From Microbacterium sp. p3-SID336 (GTDB lineage Bacteria > Actinomycetota > Actinomycetes > Actinomycetales > Microbacteriaceae): a stretch of DNA of 64,000 nt. Position numbers and translations under genes: made by a program. The notes under the pieces are model-generated. The model ran no database searches. It was not told the origin of the DNA and saw only the letters and a program-made list of their open reading frames with translations. Positions 10,001 to 17,648 of this stretch are shown piece by piece. The DNA lies in assembly GCF_025143365.1 (NCBI RefSeq), contig NZ_JALXPE010000010.1, forward strand, positions 14,746 to 78,745, written 5' to 3'. The stretch's first letter is position 1, and the number at the start of each line of letters is the position of its first letter.

Positions 10001-10083
10001 ACGGCGTCGAGTGTGCGGAGCAGCTGCGCGCGGGCCGAGGGGCCGGGGCGCGCGACGATGATGGCGTGAACTCGGGCTGGCAT
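7060..10083 (-). CDS. large membrane glycosyltransferase, family 2
   Basis: A 1007-residue protein. Residues about 1-230 resemble a GT2 catalytic domain (HAIIVARPGPSARAQLLRTLDAV..., then an acidic ADEGLDLGVRARL region). About 340-900 holds a dozen or more hydrophobic membrane segments separated by short loops. The C-terminal about 90 residues form a Pro/Glu/Ala-rich cytoplasmic tail. Such proteins sit beside WhiB2 in many actinobacteria and are thought to glycosylate an envelope polymer from polyprenol donors; the substrate is unknown. The ATG at 10083 follows TAGGCT (10098-10093) at 9 bases. It is the first gene of an operon with DUF5719. Confidence 0.85.
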   Translation of the reverse strand: MPARVHAIIVARPGPSARAQLLRTLDAVRSQTLAPAAVTLVLCGDAASARESAAVASTVEGIIEARSSTSFAEAVDLARPRVPEGAAIWLLAQDTAPHPRALERLTGTLERSPSAAIVAPKLVSTDNDREIVSLGVSMTALGRSVELAAGELDQGQHDRMDDALGADIRGMLIRGEVRDALRPDVALAGADEGLDLGVRARLGGGRVVLAPTARVSAAPDGPAALPTGRSRRAYVTRLAQLHRRLAYAPVAAVALHWLSLLPLALWRSITHLIGKRPEAVLPEWGAALTAMLRVGAVARSRSRIRAFRTSTWASIAPLRVTSSQLRRRLDDGHGSEQGAVSELRFFSGGGAWAVLAALVVSIASFTTLLAWPALGGGGLLPLRQTVTALWADAAWGLRGLGVDVVGPADPFAAVVAILGSLWPAGPSFALVLLWILALPLAVLGGWFAATRVTDRSGLRIFAGVAWALAPTFLTALVDGRPAAVLVHLLLPWLFHTAVVAHRSWGAAGSASLLLAAVLACAPSLAPALALLWLVALGIVIGTAQFRGAGRLLWLPLPTAVLFGPLILWQVAHGTPLALLADPGLVWAGPQAGADAVGRLAIATGFPTTDLAGWAAIAPGVIGAWAPVLCAPLVLLALAAAVSPRWRAGITLLVVSVAGVATAFLAVGISVSFAQGTPVAIWPGSGLSLAWIGVVGAATVTLDTAITLPRLRVAATAVAAVALAVCAVPALSAFHADRSLLANGPESTLPAYVAAQAAGDRPISTLILTPQNDGGLAVEVVRGASETLGAQTTMMSTAVEPQASDVSTLAVDLISARDFDAPAELAAQGISYVLIAEVPGEGDRARTLRTASIAAIDQRAGLVHAGTTDRGVLWRLEAEAAEPASLTAAQEGTARLVVTLQLLVVLAALLLSIPTRASRRAARAQSRIVGRAPEEPLVLPRHAEDREPPVVEDPPVGAVEDPQDEPALNDEALAPIAEPAPEPEPGTEAVDGSGDAPHTQRRSEEEDR

Positions 10084-10178
10084 GACCTCGTCAGCCTATG
10101 CGCGGGACCAGCCGGTGCGGGGCAGGGGACGCGGCGCGCCCGCGAAGCCGAGCGGAGCCGGCGTGATCGTGCGTGCGA

Positions 10179-10496
10179 TCAGCTGGCGCGGCGCTTGAGC
10201 TTGCGGCGCTCGCGCTCGGAGAGCCCGCCCCAGATGCCGAAGCGCTCGTCGTTGTTGAGCGCGTACTCCAGGCACTCGCCGCGCACGTCGCACGAGGTGC
10301 AGATGCGCTTCGCGTCGCGAGTCGAGCCGCCCTTCTCGGGGAAGAAGGCCTCGGGGTCCGTCTGCGAGCAGAGCGCGTCGCTCTGCCAGGCCAGGGCGTT
10401 GTCGTCGTCCTGCTCGGACCGTCGCACCCCGGGGACACCGAGGTTGACCGGATCGACGAACCAGTTCTCCGGCACATCGGAACGGTATCCCGTCAT
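10179..10496 (-). CDS. whiB2: WhiB family iron-sulfur transcriptional regulator, WhiB2/WhmD-like
   Basis: A 105-residue regulator that binds a [4Fe-4S] cluster and partners with the primary sigma factor; WhiB2/WhmD is needed for septation in mycobacteria. The four cysteines are arranged C-x22-C-x2-C-x5-C (DALC...RICTSCDVRGEC), followed by the turn GIWGG and the basic tail RERRKLKRR. The segment FFPEKGGSTRDAK is typical of the WhiB2 group, and the position next to the giant glycosyltransferase matches the order I recall for whiB2 loci. The start is ATG 10496, preceded by GGAGG five bases upstream; an ATG four codons further upstream lies too close to that site. Confidence 0.92.
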   Translation of the reverse strand: MTGYRSDVPENWFVDPVNLGVPGVRRSEQDDDNALAWQSDALCSQTDPEAFFPEKGGSTRDAKRICTSCDVRGECLEYALNNDERFGIWGGLSERERRKLKRRAS

Positions 10497-10547
10497 CTCG
10501 ACCTCCAACCCTTCAAAACCGCCCCCCTGGCGGGCCGTGCTCCATTA

Positions 10548-10576
10548 ATTACACCGGTGTGATTCGCTCCGGTCAA
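10548..10576 (-). promoter_or_regulatory. promoter of whiB2
   Basis: On the minus strand TTGACC (10576-10571) and TGTAAT (10553-10548) are separated by 17 bases, a good sigma70-type pair, about 50 bases before the start codon. The perfect 10-base palindrome ACACCGGTGT (10551-10560) overlaps the -10 element and could be an operator. A second possible -10, TAATTA, lies two bases further on. Confidence 0.55.
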
Positions 10577-10589
10577 GTCGTGGATCGTA

Positions 10590-10614
10590 AACCCTCAAGG
10601 GATTCTTGAAGGTT
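10590..10614 (-). terminator. hairpin after manA
   Basis: An inverted repeat (arms AACC-TCAAG and CTTGA-GGTT with one mismatch, 5-base loop) lies 45 bases past the manA stop and just upstream of the whiB2 promoter. On the minus strand it is followed by TTT. It is a plausible, fairly weak intrinsic terminator. Confidence 0.4.
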
Positions 10615-10658
10615 CACGCGGCCTCATCGGCGTGTCGCGCGCGCCGCGCGAGAGGTGA

Positions 10659-11789
10659 TCAGCGGCCTGGGGTCGCGACGAAGGCCTCGCCCGCGCCGGA
10701 GAGATGCAGCACCGACTCCGCGGCGTCGGCGAAGGCCGCGGTGCCCACGGGGACCGAGAGCTCCTTCCCCGAAGCGGAGGCGACGGCCACTCGCCCAGCC
10801 GTCGCGAGCACCATCGCGGGGCCGCTCACCTCGAGCGCGACGGGCGCACCGTCGAGCTCGACCCGGCGCAGGGCGAAGTCGGGGACGGGCACGGGATATT
10901 CGGTCACGGCCGTACCGGCGGCGGGCCGCAGCACCGGGACCTCGGCGGGCGTCGTGTCCAGGATCGCGAGCAGCTCCGGCACGTCGATGCGCTTGGGCGT
11001 GAGTCCGCCGCGCAGCACGTTGTCGCTCGCCGCCATGATTTCCACACCCAGCCCGGAGAGGTACGCGTGCAGCAGGCCGGCGCGCAGGAAGATCCCCTCG
11101 CCGCGGCGCAGCACCACGTGGTTCATCAGCAGCGCCACGACGACGCCGGGGTCGCCGGGACAGGTCTCGGCGATGCCGGCCACCGCGTGGAGGGCGACGC
11201 CCCACTCCCCCGCCTGCTCGCGCGCGGCGGCCGCCTTCACGGCGGCGATGATCTCGTCGACGGCGGCCTGCGCGTCTCCGCCCAGCAGCCAGGCGATCGC
11301 GTCTCGAAGGCCATCGCCGTCCGCGGCCAGCAGCGAACGCAGGCGCTCCACACCCGCGCCGTCGTCGAGCGCGTCGAGCAGGCGCAGCGTGTCGGCGACG
11401 GGCCGCAGGCCGCTCAACGACTCGAAGCGCTCACTCAGCGCGACGATGAGCTCCGGCTTGTGATTGTCGTCGCGATAGTTCCTCTGCGGGTCGTCGAGCG
11501 GAAGACCGCTCTCCCGCGCCCAACCGGCCTTCGCCTGCTCGATCGTCGGATGCACCTGGATCGACAGCGGCTGTGCGGCGGCCAGGAGCTTGAGCAGATA
11601 GGGAAGCGTGCCCCCGGTGACGCCGTCGAGCGTGCCGTTCCCCTCGACATCCGCGGGGTCGCCGGGGTGGTCCCCGAACCACACCTCCGCCTCCGGTGCA
11701 CCGCTGGGGGTACGCCCCTCCAGCTCGGCCAGCAGGGTCTCCGAGCCCCATGCGTAGTCGCGGGGCGTGTTCGTGAGGCGAAGCAGCAT
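10659..11789 (-). CDS. manA: mannose-6-phosphate isomerase, class I
   Basis: Interconverts fructose-6-phosphate and mannose-6-phosphate, feeding GDP-mannose and polyprenol-phosphate-mannose synthesis. The 376-residue protein has the zinc-site motifs of type I isomerases: LSIQVHP (about 94-100), NHKPELIVAL (about 128-137) and the signature YLSGLGVEIMAASDNVLRGGLTPK, slightly divergent from the usual MANSDN. The ATG at 11789 is preceded at 6 bases by TACGCT (leaderless type). It is divergent from the Wzy-like gene. Confidence 0.96.
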   Translation of the reverse strand: MLLRLTNTPRDYAWGSETLLAELEGRTPSGAPEAEVWFGDHPGDPADVEGNGTLDGVTGGTLPYLLKLLAAAQPLSIQVHPTIEQAKAGWARESGLPLDDPQRNYRDDNHKPELIVALSERFESLSGLRPVADTLRLLDALDDGAGVERLRSLLAADGDGLRDAIAWLLGGDAQAAVDEIIAAVKAAAAREQAGEWGVALHAVAGIAETCPGDPGVVVALLMNHVVLRRGEGIFLRAGLLHAYLSGLGVEIMAASDNVLRGGLTPKRIDVPELLAILDTTPAEVPVLRPAAGTAVTEYPVPVPDFALRRVELDGAPVALEVSGPAMVLATAGRVAVASASGKELSVPVGTAAFADAAESVLHLSGAGEAFVATPGR

Positions 11790-11795
11790 GCCCCC

Positions 11796-11801
11796 AGCGT
11801 A
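11796..11801 (-). promoter_or_regulatory. -10 element of manA (leaderless type)
   Basis: On the minus strand TACGCT lies 6 bases before the ATG at 11789, with no intervening ribosome binding site. Confidence 0.45.
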
Positions 11802-11841
11802 GGCCCCGCCCTGCGCTCAGGCCGTCGCGGGCGCGGCGCGG

Positions 11842-11847
11842 TATCCT
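11842..11847 (+). promoter_or_regulatory. -10 element of first Wzy-like gene (leaderless type)
   Basis: TATCCT lies 7 bases before the ATG at 11855. Nothing resembling a ribosome binding site lies between them. Confidence 0.45.
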
Positions 11848-11854
11848 GAACGCG

Positions 11855-13270
11855 ATGGCCCAGTACACCAAGCACCCGGTGGCCGCCCCGCCCACCGCGC
11901 CCGAGCGCGAGTCCACGGGGCATCTGCTCCTGCGCGGCTACGTCATCGCGGTCCTGTTCGTGGCCTTCGCGCACTCCGCGGTGTACAACCTGGTGGGTGT
12001 GGTGGGAGCGGCGGTCGTGCTCGCCGTGTTCACCCTCGTCACGCTCGCGATCGGCATCCCGATGCTCGCTCGTCGGCGTCCGCAGCCCTTCCGCTGGCGC
12101 CGCCTGCCGTGGACCGCGCTCGCCTACTCCGCGCTCGCGCTGGTCTCGGTCGCGTGGTCCCAGTGGCGCGGTCCGACGATCGCGACGGGCGTGCTGCTCG
12201 CCGCGATCACCGTGAACGGTCTCTTCATCGCGCACGTGCTCACGTGGCACGAGATCGTCAGGGCGCTGTCGTCCGCGTTCAAGTGGATCCTCGGTCTCTC
12301 CCTCGCACTCGAGCTGTGGGTCTCCCTGGTGCTGCACGGGCCGCTGCTGCCGAACTTCGTCGAGCTGCCCGAGGGGGACATCGACCCGCAGTGGTACTGG
12401 GTGCGGGACAACCTGTTCGACGGCGGCCGCATCCAGGGCATCGTCGGCAACGCGAACCTGCTGGCCATCGTGTCCCTCTTCGCGCTGATCACCTTCGGGG
12501 TGCTGTTCGCGGCGCGCGCACGCTGGCGGACCACACTCGCGCTGTGGATGCTGCTGGCGCTGTACTTCCTCGTCCGCACCTCGTCCGCGACCGCGCTCGC
12601 CTGCGCCGCCGCCGCCGCCGTGGTGCTCGTCGTCGCCCTCCTGATGCGCCGCGCCCGCACGCCCGGGGCCCGCACCCGGGTCTACGTGATCGCGATCGGC
12701 TCGACGGTGATCGTCGGCACCGCCGTGTGGCTGCTGCGCGAGCCGCTGCTCGCCCTGCTGGGGCGGAGCTCGGACCTGACGGGCCGCTCCGACAAGATCT
12801 GGACCGCCGTGCTGCAGCGCGTGGCGGAGCATCCCCTGTTCGGCAACGGTTTCTCGAGCCCCTGGATCCCGAGCGACCCCGCCTTCGACGGCTGGATCGT
12901 TGATCACGGGATCACGGTGTTCCACGCGCACAACATGTGGCTCGACGTGCTGCTGCAGCTGGGCGTCCTCGGGCTCGTCCTGATGGCGGTGGCGTACGGC
13001 AGTCTGCTGTGGCGCTCCTGGTTCTTCGCGGTCGACCGCCCGCGCTGGGACCTCGACGCGCAGCGCCCCTACTCTCCGCTCACACTGCTGCCGAGCCTGT
13101 TCACCGTGGTGCTGCTCGTGCAGGGTCTGACCGAGTCCACGCCGATCATGCTGTGGGGCTGGCTGCTCGTCGTGCTCCTGTCGTTCAAGCTCAAGTCCGT
13201 GCCGCTGGTCGGCGTCGGCGAGCGCGACCTCGTGTTCGAGCGTGGCGCGACGCAGCGGCGGGTGCCGTGA
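11855..13270 (+). CDS. O-antigen ligase/polymerase-like membrane protein (Wzy_C family)
   Basis: A 471-residue multi-spanning protein with about ten to twelve hydrophobic segments. The large extracytoplasmic loop has the family features GNANLLA (about 204-210) and, after the loop, SDKIWTAVLQRVAEHPLFGNGF followed by FHAHNMWLDVLLQLGVLG; the His in HNxxL is typical of WaaL/Wzy_C enzymes. These join undecaprenyl-linked glycans to each other or to an acceptor on the outer face of the membrane. The gene overlaps the next one by four bases, so two related enzymes are co-expressed. Whether it is a polymerase or a ligase cannot be decided from sequence alone. Confidence 0.88.
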   Translation: MAQYTKHPVAAPPTAPERESTGHLLLRGYVIAVLFVAFAHSAVYNLVGVVGAAVVLAVFTLVTLAIGIPMLARRRPQPFRWRRLPWTALAYSALALVSVAWSQWRGPTIATGVLLAAITVNGLFIAHVLTWHEIVRALSSAFKWILGLSLALELWVSLVLHGPLLPNFVELPEGDIDPQWYWVRDNLFDGGRIQGIVGNANLLAIVSLFALITFGVLFAARARWRTTLALWMLLALYFLVRTSSATALACAAAAAVVLVVALLMRRARTPGARTRVYVIAIGSTVIVGTAVWLLREPLLALLGRSSDLTGRSDKIWTAVLQRVAEHPLFGNGFSSPWIPSDPAFDGWIVDHGITVFHAHNMWLDVLLQLGVLGLVLMAVAYGSLLWRSWFFAVDRPRWDLDAQRPYSPLTLLPSLFTVVLLVQGLTESTPIMLWGWLLVVLLSFKLKSVPLVGVGERDLVFERGATQRRVP

Positions 13271-14577
13271 CGGGTGCCGTGACGGGGGGCCATCCGATCG
13301 CCCGGCTGCTCGGCTCGGCGGAGTTCGCCAGGGCGTTCACGCTCGCGGTGCTGCTCGCCGTGTTCGGCTCGTTCGCGATCGAGCGGATGACCTCGCCCGT
13401 CACGCTCGCCACGATCGTCACGCTGTTGTGCGTGCTGGGCGCCGCCATCCTCTGGGTGCGCCGCGAAGAGCTCTCCCTGCTGCGGATCGCTCCCTCGTCG
13501 CTCATCGCCTTCCTCGGCTGGGCTCTCGTGAGCCTGGTGTGGACGACCGATCGCTCGGACACCGTCTTCGGGTGGCTGTCCCTGTTCGGCTACGCCTTCC
13601 TGGCGATCACCGTGGGGCACATCCGCGACACTCTGCAGACGGTGCGCGCGATCGGCGACGCGCTGCGCGTGCTGCTCGGGCTCTCGCTCGCCGTGGAGAT
13701 CCTCTCCGGAGTCCTCCTGGACATCCCGTTCGCATTCCTCGGCGTCCAGGGCGATCTCGCGGCCGGCGGACCCGTCCAAGGCCTCTTCGGCAGCCGCAAC
13801 ATGCTCGGCTTCATCGCTGTGATCGCGCTGATCACGTTCGTGATCGAGTGGCGCACGCAGTCCGTGGAACCCCCGCTCGCGGTCGTGTCGATCGCGCTCG
13901 CCGGCGGCCTGGCGTTCCTGTCGTCCTCCCCGACCGTGCTGGTGCTGGCCGTCGCCGTCGGCATCGTGACGGTCGCCCTCACGATCGTGCGACACGCACC
14001 GGCATCCCGGCGCAACCTCGTCCAGTGGACGCTGGGCGTGCTGGTGGCGATCGCCCTCGCGGTCGCGTTCGCGCTGCGCCATCAGATCATCGCGCTGCTC
14101 GACGCCGGCTCCGACTTCTCGATGCGCGCGAGCCTGTGGAACACGATCCTCGACTTCGTCGCCATCAAGCCGATCACGGGCTGGGGCTGGTTCGGCGACT
14201 GGGCGCGCGGCGAGTTCCCGTTCACGTTCATCAACTTCCAGCTCGACGAGCACCACCAGAGCGCGCTGAACGCCTTCTTCGACGTGCTGCTGCAGCTGGG
14301 GGCGGCGGGACTGGTCCTGTTCCTGCTGCTGGGCGGCGTGGCGCTGATCCGCTCCTGGCTGGTCGCGAGCGTGCGGCGCTCCGTCGTGTACGCCTGGACC
14401 CCGATCACGCTGGTGACGCTCGCGGTCGACTCGATGTTCGAGAGCTTCACGCTCGTCGGCGCCGGCTGGTTCCTGCTCGTGCTGTGCGCCCTTCGCGCCG
14501 GTCAGTCCCGGTCCTGGCGCGAGAACATCGATGCGGCGCACACCGGCGCCATCCCCACCCTGCGCCCGCAGGAGTAG
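13267..14577 (+). CDS. second O-antigen ligase/polymerase-like membrane protein
   Basis: A 436-residue multi-spanning protein related in layout to the preceding gene: GSRNMLGF (about 177-184) corresponds to GNANLLA, and SMRASLWNTILDFVAIKPITGWGW with DEHHQSALNAFFDVLLQLG corresponds to the loop and post-loop region. The start is GTG 13267, overlapping the TGA of the upstream gene (GTGA). A longer reading in this frame (from 12937) lies inside the first gene and is rejected. It is convergent with galE, 22 bases apart. The tandem pair may divide polymerisation and ligation or act on two glycans. Confidence 0.87.
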   Translation: MTGAVTGGHPIARLLGSAEFARAFTLAVLLAVFGSFAIERMTSPVTLATIVTLLCVLGAAILWVRREELSLLRIAPSSLIAFLGWALVSLVWTTDRSDTVFGWLSLFGYAFLAITVGHIRDTLQTVRAIGDALRVLLGLSLAVEILSGVLLDIPFAFLGVQGDLAAGGPVQGLFGSRNMLGFIAVIALITFVIEWRTQSVEPPLAVVSIALAGGLAFLSSSPTVLVLAVAVGIVTVALTIVRHAPASRRNLVQWTLGVLVAIALAVAFALRHQIIALLDAGSDFSMRASLWNTILDFVAIKPITGWGWFGDWARGEFPFTFINFQLDEHHQSALNAFFDVLLQLGAAGLVLFLLLGGVALIRSWLVASVRRSVVYAWTPITLVTLAVDSMFESFTLVGAGWFLLVLCALRAGQSRSWRENIDAAHTGAIPTLRPQE

Positions 14578-14599
14578 CGTCCGTTCCCCGCTGGCCGGG

Positions 14600-15589
14600 T
14601 CAGCGCAGAGAGCGCAGCTTCTCGGACCAGGCGAGCGCGTCGCGCACCCCGTCGTCGACGGAGCGCTCCGCGCGCCAGCCCAGCACGTCGGCCGCACGGT
14701 CCACGATGGCGAACGCGCCGGCCTGGTCGCCGGGACGCCGCCCGGTCTCCACGACAGGCAGCGGCTCGCCGGTCACGCGTTCGAATGCCTGCACGAGCTC
14801 GCGCACGGTTACGCCGTCGCCCGTGCCGAGGTTGATCACCTGATACGGCTCGTCCGCCGTCGCGACCTCGTCGAAGCGCTGCACGGCCGCGACGTGCGCG
14901 AGCGCGAGGTCCCACACGTGCACGTAGTCGCGGAGGCCCGAGCCGTCGCGGGTCGCCCAGTCGGTCCCGGTGATGGCGAAGGGCTCGCCCGAGGCCTTCG
15001 CCGTCATGATCTTGCCGAGCGCGTGCGACGGAGTGGGGTTCTGCAGCCCCGTGCGCAGCTGCGGATCGGCGCCGATCGGGTTGAAGTAGCGGAGCGCGAT
15101 GGCGCGGAAGTCGCCTGCCGTCGCGGCGTCGGCGAGGATCTGTTCGACCATCGCCTTCGTGGTGGCGTACGGGCTCGCCGGCGCGAGCACACCGTTCTCG
15201 TCGACGCCCTCGCCGCTCTCGCCGGCGTAGACGGAGGCCGAGGAGCTGAACACGACGCGCGGGATGCCGGCGTCGCGCAGCCGCTGGAGGAGCACGATGG
15301 TCTTGCCGACGTTGCTGTCGTAGTAGCCCAGCGGATCGGCCACCGATTCCGGCACCACCACGCGAGCGGCGCAGTGCACCACGGCATCGATGTCGGGGTG
15401 GTCCGCCAGCAGCCGATCGAGCACCGCCGCGTCGGCGATGTCGCCCACGTAGAGGTTCCGTCCGTCCCCGAAGGCCCGCAGGCCCTTCGAGAGGTCGTCG
15501 AGGACGACCACCTCGATCCCGGCCTCGATGCATGCCGTCGCCACGGTCGATCCGATGTAGCCGGCGCCGCCGGTGATCAGTACCTTCAT
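14600..15589 (-). CDS. galE: UDP-glucose 4-epimerase
   Basis: Converts UDP-glucose to UDP-galactose, the precursor of UDP-galactofuranose made by the Glf enzyme encoded at about 21 kb. The 329-residue short-chain dehydrogenase-type protein has the NAD motif GGAGYIGS (7-14), FSSSASVYAG (114-123) and the catalytic YATTK (Y141, K145). The ATG at 15589 lies 7 bases after TAGACT on the minus strand. It is divergent from glfT2, so galE and the galactan operon share one intergenic region. Confidence 0.93.
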   Translation of the reverse strand: MKVLITGGAGYIGSTVATACIEAGIEVVVLDDLSKGLRAFGDGRNLYVGDIADAAVLDRLLADHPDIDAVVHCAARVVVPESVADPLGYYDSNVGKTIVLLQRLRDAGIPRVVFSSSASVYAGESGEGVDENGVLAPASPYATTKAMVEQILADAATAGDFRAIALRYFNPIGADPQLRTGLQNPTPSHALGKIMTAKASGEPFAITGTDWATRDGSGLRDYVHVWDLALAHVAAVQRFDEVATADEPYQVINLGTGDGVTVRELVQAFERVTGEPLPVVETGRRPGDQAGAFAIVDRAADVLGWRAERSVDDGVRDALAWSEKLRSLR

Positions 15590-15596
15590 CGCGGTC

Positions 15597-15602
15597 AGTC
15601 TA
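15597..15602 (-). promoter_or_regulatory. -10 element of galE (leaderless type)
   Basis: On the minus strand TAGACT lies 7 bases before the galE ATG. No -35 match was found at 17 bases. Confidence 0.45.
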
Positions 15603-15737
15603 ACCAGCCGGGCTGGACGCGGACGGGGAGGCTCTCCGCAGATCCTGAGGTGGTGGACGGTAGGCTACTCACTGCTCGTCGCGTCGCGCGCCGCCGTTCC
15701 GCGGCGGTCAGCGACACCAACATCGGAGATTCGCCCC

Positions 15738-17648
15738 GTGGCCCACGTCCTTCAGAACGTCGTCTTCCCGCTCGATCGCGACCCCGATCTGCTTCCGCTG
15801 TACGCCGACCCCGAGACCTGGTCCGTGATCGAGGACGAACCGGTCCGCGTCTCCAACCGCGCACACCTCGGCAACATCCTCGGCCGCCACCGTGCCCGTA
15901 TCGTCGCCGGTCGCCGCGTGTCCCTCGGCACCTACTTCAACGCCTTCCCTGCCGCGTACTGGCAGCACTGGACGAGCGTGCGGGAGGTGCAGCTCACGGT
16001 CCGCACGACCGGGCCGGCGACGATCCTCGTCTACCGCTCGAACGGTGCGGGCGTACGCCAGCGCGTGGCCACCCGCGAGGTCACGGGTGAGGCGACGACG
16101 TCGTTCGACCTTGCCCTCACGCAGTACAGCGACGGCGGCTGGATCTGGTTCGACATCGTCGCCGACGAGAAGCCCGCGGTGCTCGAGGGCGCCGAGTGGA
16201 CGACCGAGCAGGAGCCGGCACGCAACGGCAAGGCATCGCTCGGCATCACCACGTACAACAAGCCCGACTACTGCGTCGAGACGCTGCGCGCGCTGGCCTC
16301 CTCCCCCGATGCGCTCGAGTTCGTCGACCGCATCTTCCTGGTCGACCAGGGCACGCAGCTCGTCGCCGATCAGGAAGGCTACGACGAAGTGGCCGGCCGG
16401 CTCGGCGAGACGCTCCAGGTGATCCGTCAGGCGAACCTCGGGGGTTCCGGCGGCTTCGCCAGGGCCATGTACGAGACCCTGCAGCGGCCGGAGAGCGACT
16501 TCGTGCAGCTGCTGGACGACGACGTGCGCCTGGAGCCGGAGTCCCTGCGCCGGTCGATCGTGTTCGGCCAGTACGCGACCACCCCGGTCCTGGTGGGCGG
16601 GCACATGTTCGACCTGCTCGACCGCCCGAAGCTGCACGGCTGGGCCGAGGTCGTCGACGAGGTGCCGTTCATGTGGCGCAACCTCTACCAGGAGCAGATG
16701 CCGCACGACTTCGGCGTGTCCAACCTGCGTCAGTCCTCGCTGCTGCACGTGCGCATGGACGCCGACTACAACGGCTGGTGGATGTGCCTCATCCCCCTCG
16801 ACGCGATCCGCGCGGTCGGCCTGTCGCTCCCGGCGTTCATCAAGTGGGATGACGCGGAGTTCTGCCTCCGCGCGGGCGAGGCCGGCTTCCCCACGGTCTC
16901 GATGCCCGGTGTCGCGCTCTGGCACGTCTCCTGGGTCAACAAGGACGACACGATCGACTGGCAGGCCTACTTCCACGCCCGCAACCGGATCGTCGCGGGC
17001 CTGCTGCACTCGGACGTCCCGCGCGGCGGGCGCCTGCTCCGTCACAGCAGGAGGGTCGACCTCAAGCACCTGATGATGATGCAGTACTACCCCGTGGCGC
17101 TGCGCGCACAGGCGCTGCGCGACGTGCTGTCGGGGCCCGAGCACATGCGGAGCAACATCCGGACGGCTATGCCCGCGTCCCGCGCTCTGGCGGCGGAGTT
17201 CCCGGAGACGGTCGTGCACCGGGATCCGTCTCTCGTGCTCTACTCGCGCCGCGGCCGGCAGGTCTACAAGAAGGTGTCGAAGAACGACTACGACAACCCC
17301 ACCGGGCTGCGCCTGCGCTGGTTCACCCTGACCACGCTCCTCTCGCACTGGGTACACCGCCCGCACCCGGACAACGTCGTGCAGCCGGAGGCCGAGTTCG
17401 GCAAGGAGGACGCGCAGTGGTGGCGGGTCCCCGCGTTCGACAGCGTGCTCGTGAGCGCGGCCGACGGATCGGGCAAGAACATCTACACCCGCGACCGCCG
17501 TCAGTACCGGCGCATGCTGCGCGAGACCGTGCGTCTGCACGCGGAACTGCGGCGACGCTGGCCCGAGCTCCGCGCGCAGTACCGGGAGGCCCTGCCCGAG
17601 CTCGTCTCCCCCCGCTCCTGGCAGCAGATCTTCGAGGAGAAGGCATGA
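15738..17648 (+). CDS. glfT2: galactofuranosyltransferase GlfT2-like
   Basis: Processive enzyme that polymerises galactofuranose from UDP-Galf onto a lipid-linked primer. The 636 residues are almost exactly the mycobacterial length (637). An N-terminal beta-rich domain (1-160) precedes a GT-A core (from 167, LGITTYNKP). The metal-binding DDD is at 260-262, the acceptor-site NGWW at 345-348, the catalytic WDDAE at 370-374 and the metal-ligand His at 396, positions nearly equal to those of the characterised M. tuberculosis enzyme. The start chosen is GTG 15738 (AHVLQNVVFPLD); upstream in-frame sequence is unlike the family. The next gene starts within the stop codon region (ATGA). Confidence 0.93.
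   Translation: MAHVLQNVVFPLDRDPDLLPLYADPETWSVIEDEPVRVSNRAHLGNILGRHRARIVAGRRVSLGTYFNAFPAAYWQHWTSVREVQLTVRTTGPATILVYRSNGAGVRQRVATREVTGEATTSFDLALTQYSDGGWIWFDIVADEKPAVLEGAEWTTEQEPARNGKASLGITTYNKPDYCVETLRALASSPDALEFVDRIFLVDQGTQLVADQEGYDEVAGRLGETLQVIRQANLGGSGGFARAMYETLQRPESDFVQLLDDDVRLEPESLRRSIVFGQYATTPVLVGGHMFDLLDRPKLHGWAEVVDEVPFMWRNLYQEQMPHDFGVSNLRQSSLLHVRMDADYNGWWMCLIPLDAIRAVGLSLPAFIKWDDAEFCLRAGEAGFPTVSMPGVALWHVSWVNKDDTIDWQAYFHARNRIVAGLLHSDVPRGGRLLRHSRRVDLKHLMMMQYYPVALRAQALRDVLSGPEHMRSNIRTAMPASRALAAEFPETVVHRDPSLVLYSRRGRQVYKKVSKNDYDNPTGLRLRWFTLTTLLSHWVHRPHPDNVVQPEAEFGKEDAQWWRVPAFDSVLVSAADGSGKNIYTRDRRQYRRMLRETVRLHAELRRRWPELRAQYREALPELVSPRSWQQIFEEKA

Noticed and set aside
15573-15737. N-terminal extension of GlfT2 to an upstream in-frame start at 15573
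   Set aside because: It would overlap the galE start, is unlike the family, and the GTG at 15738 gives the expected 636-residue length.
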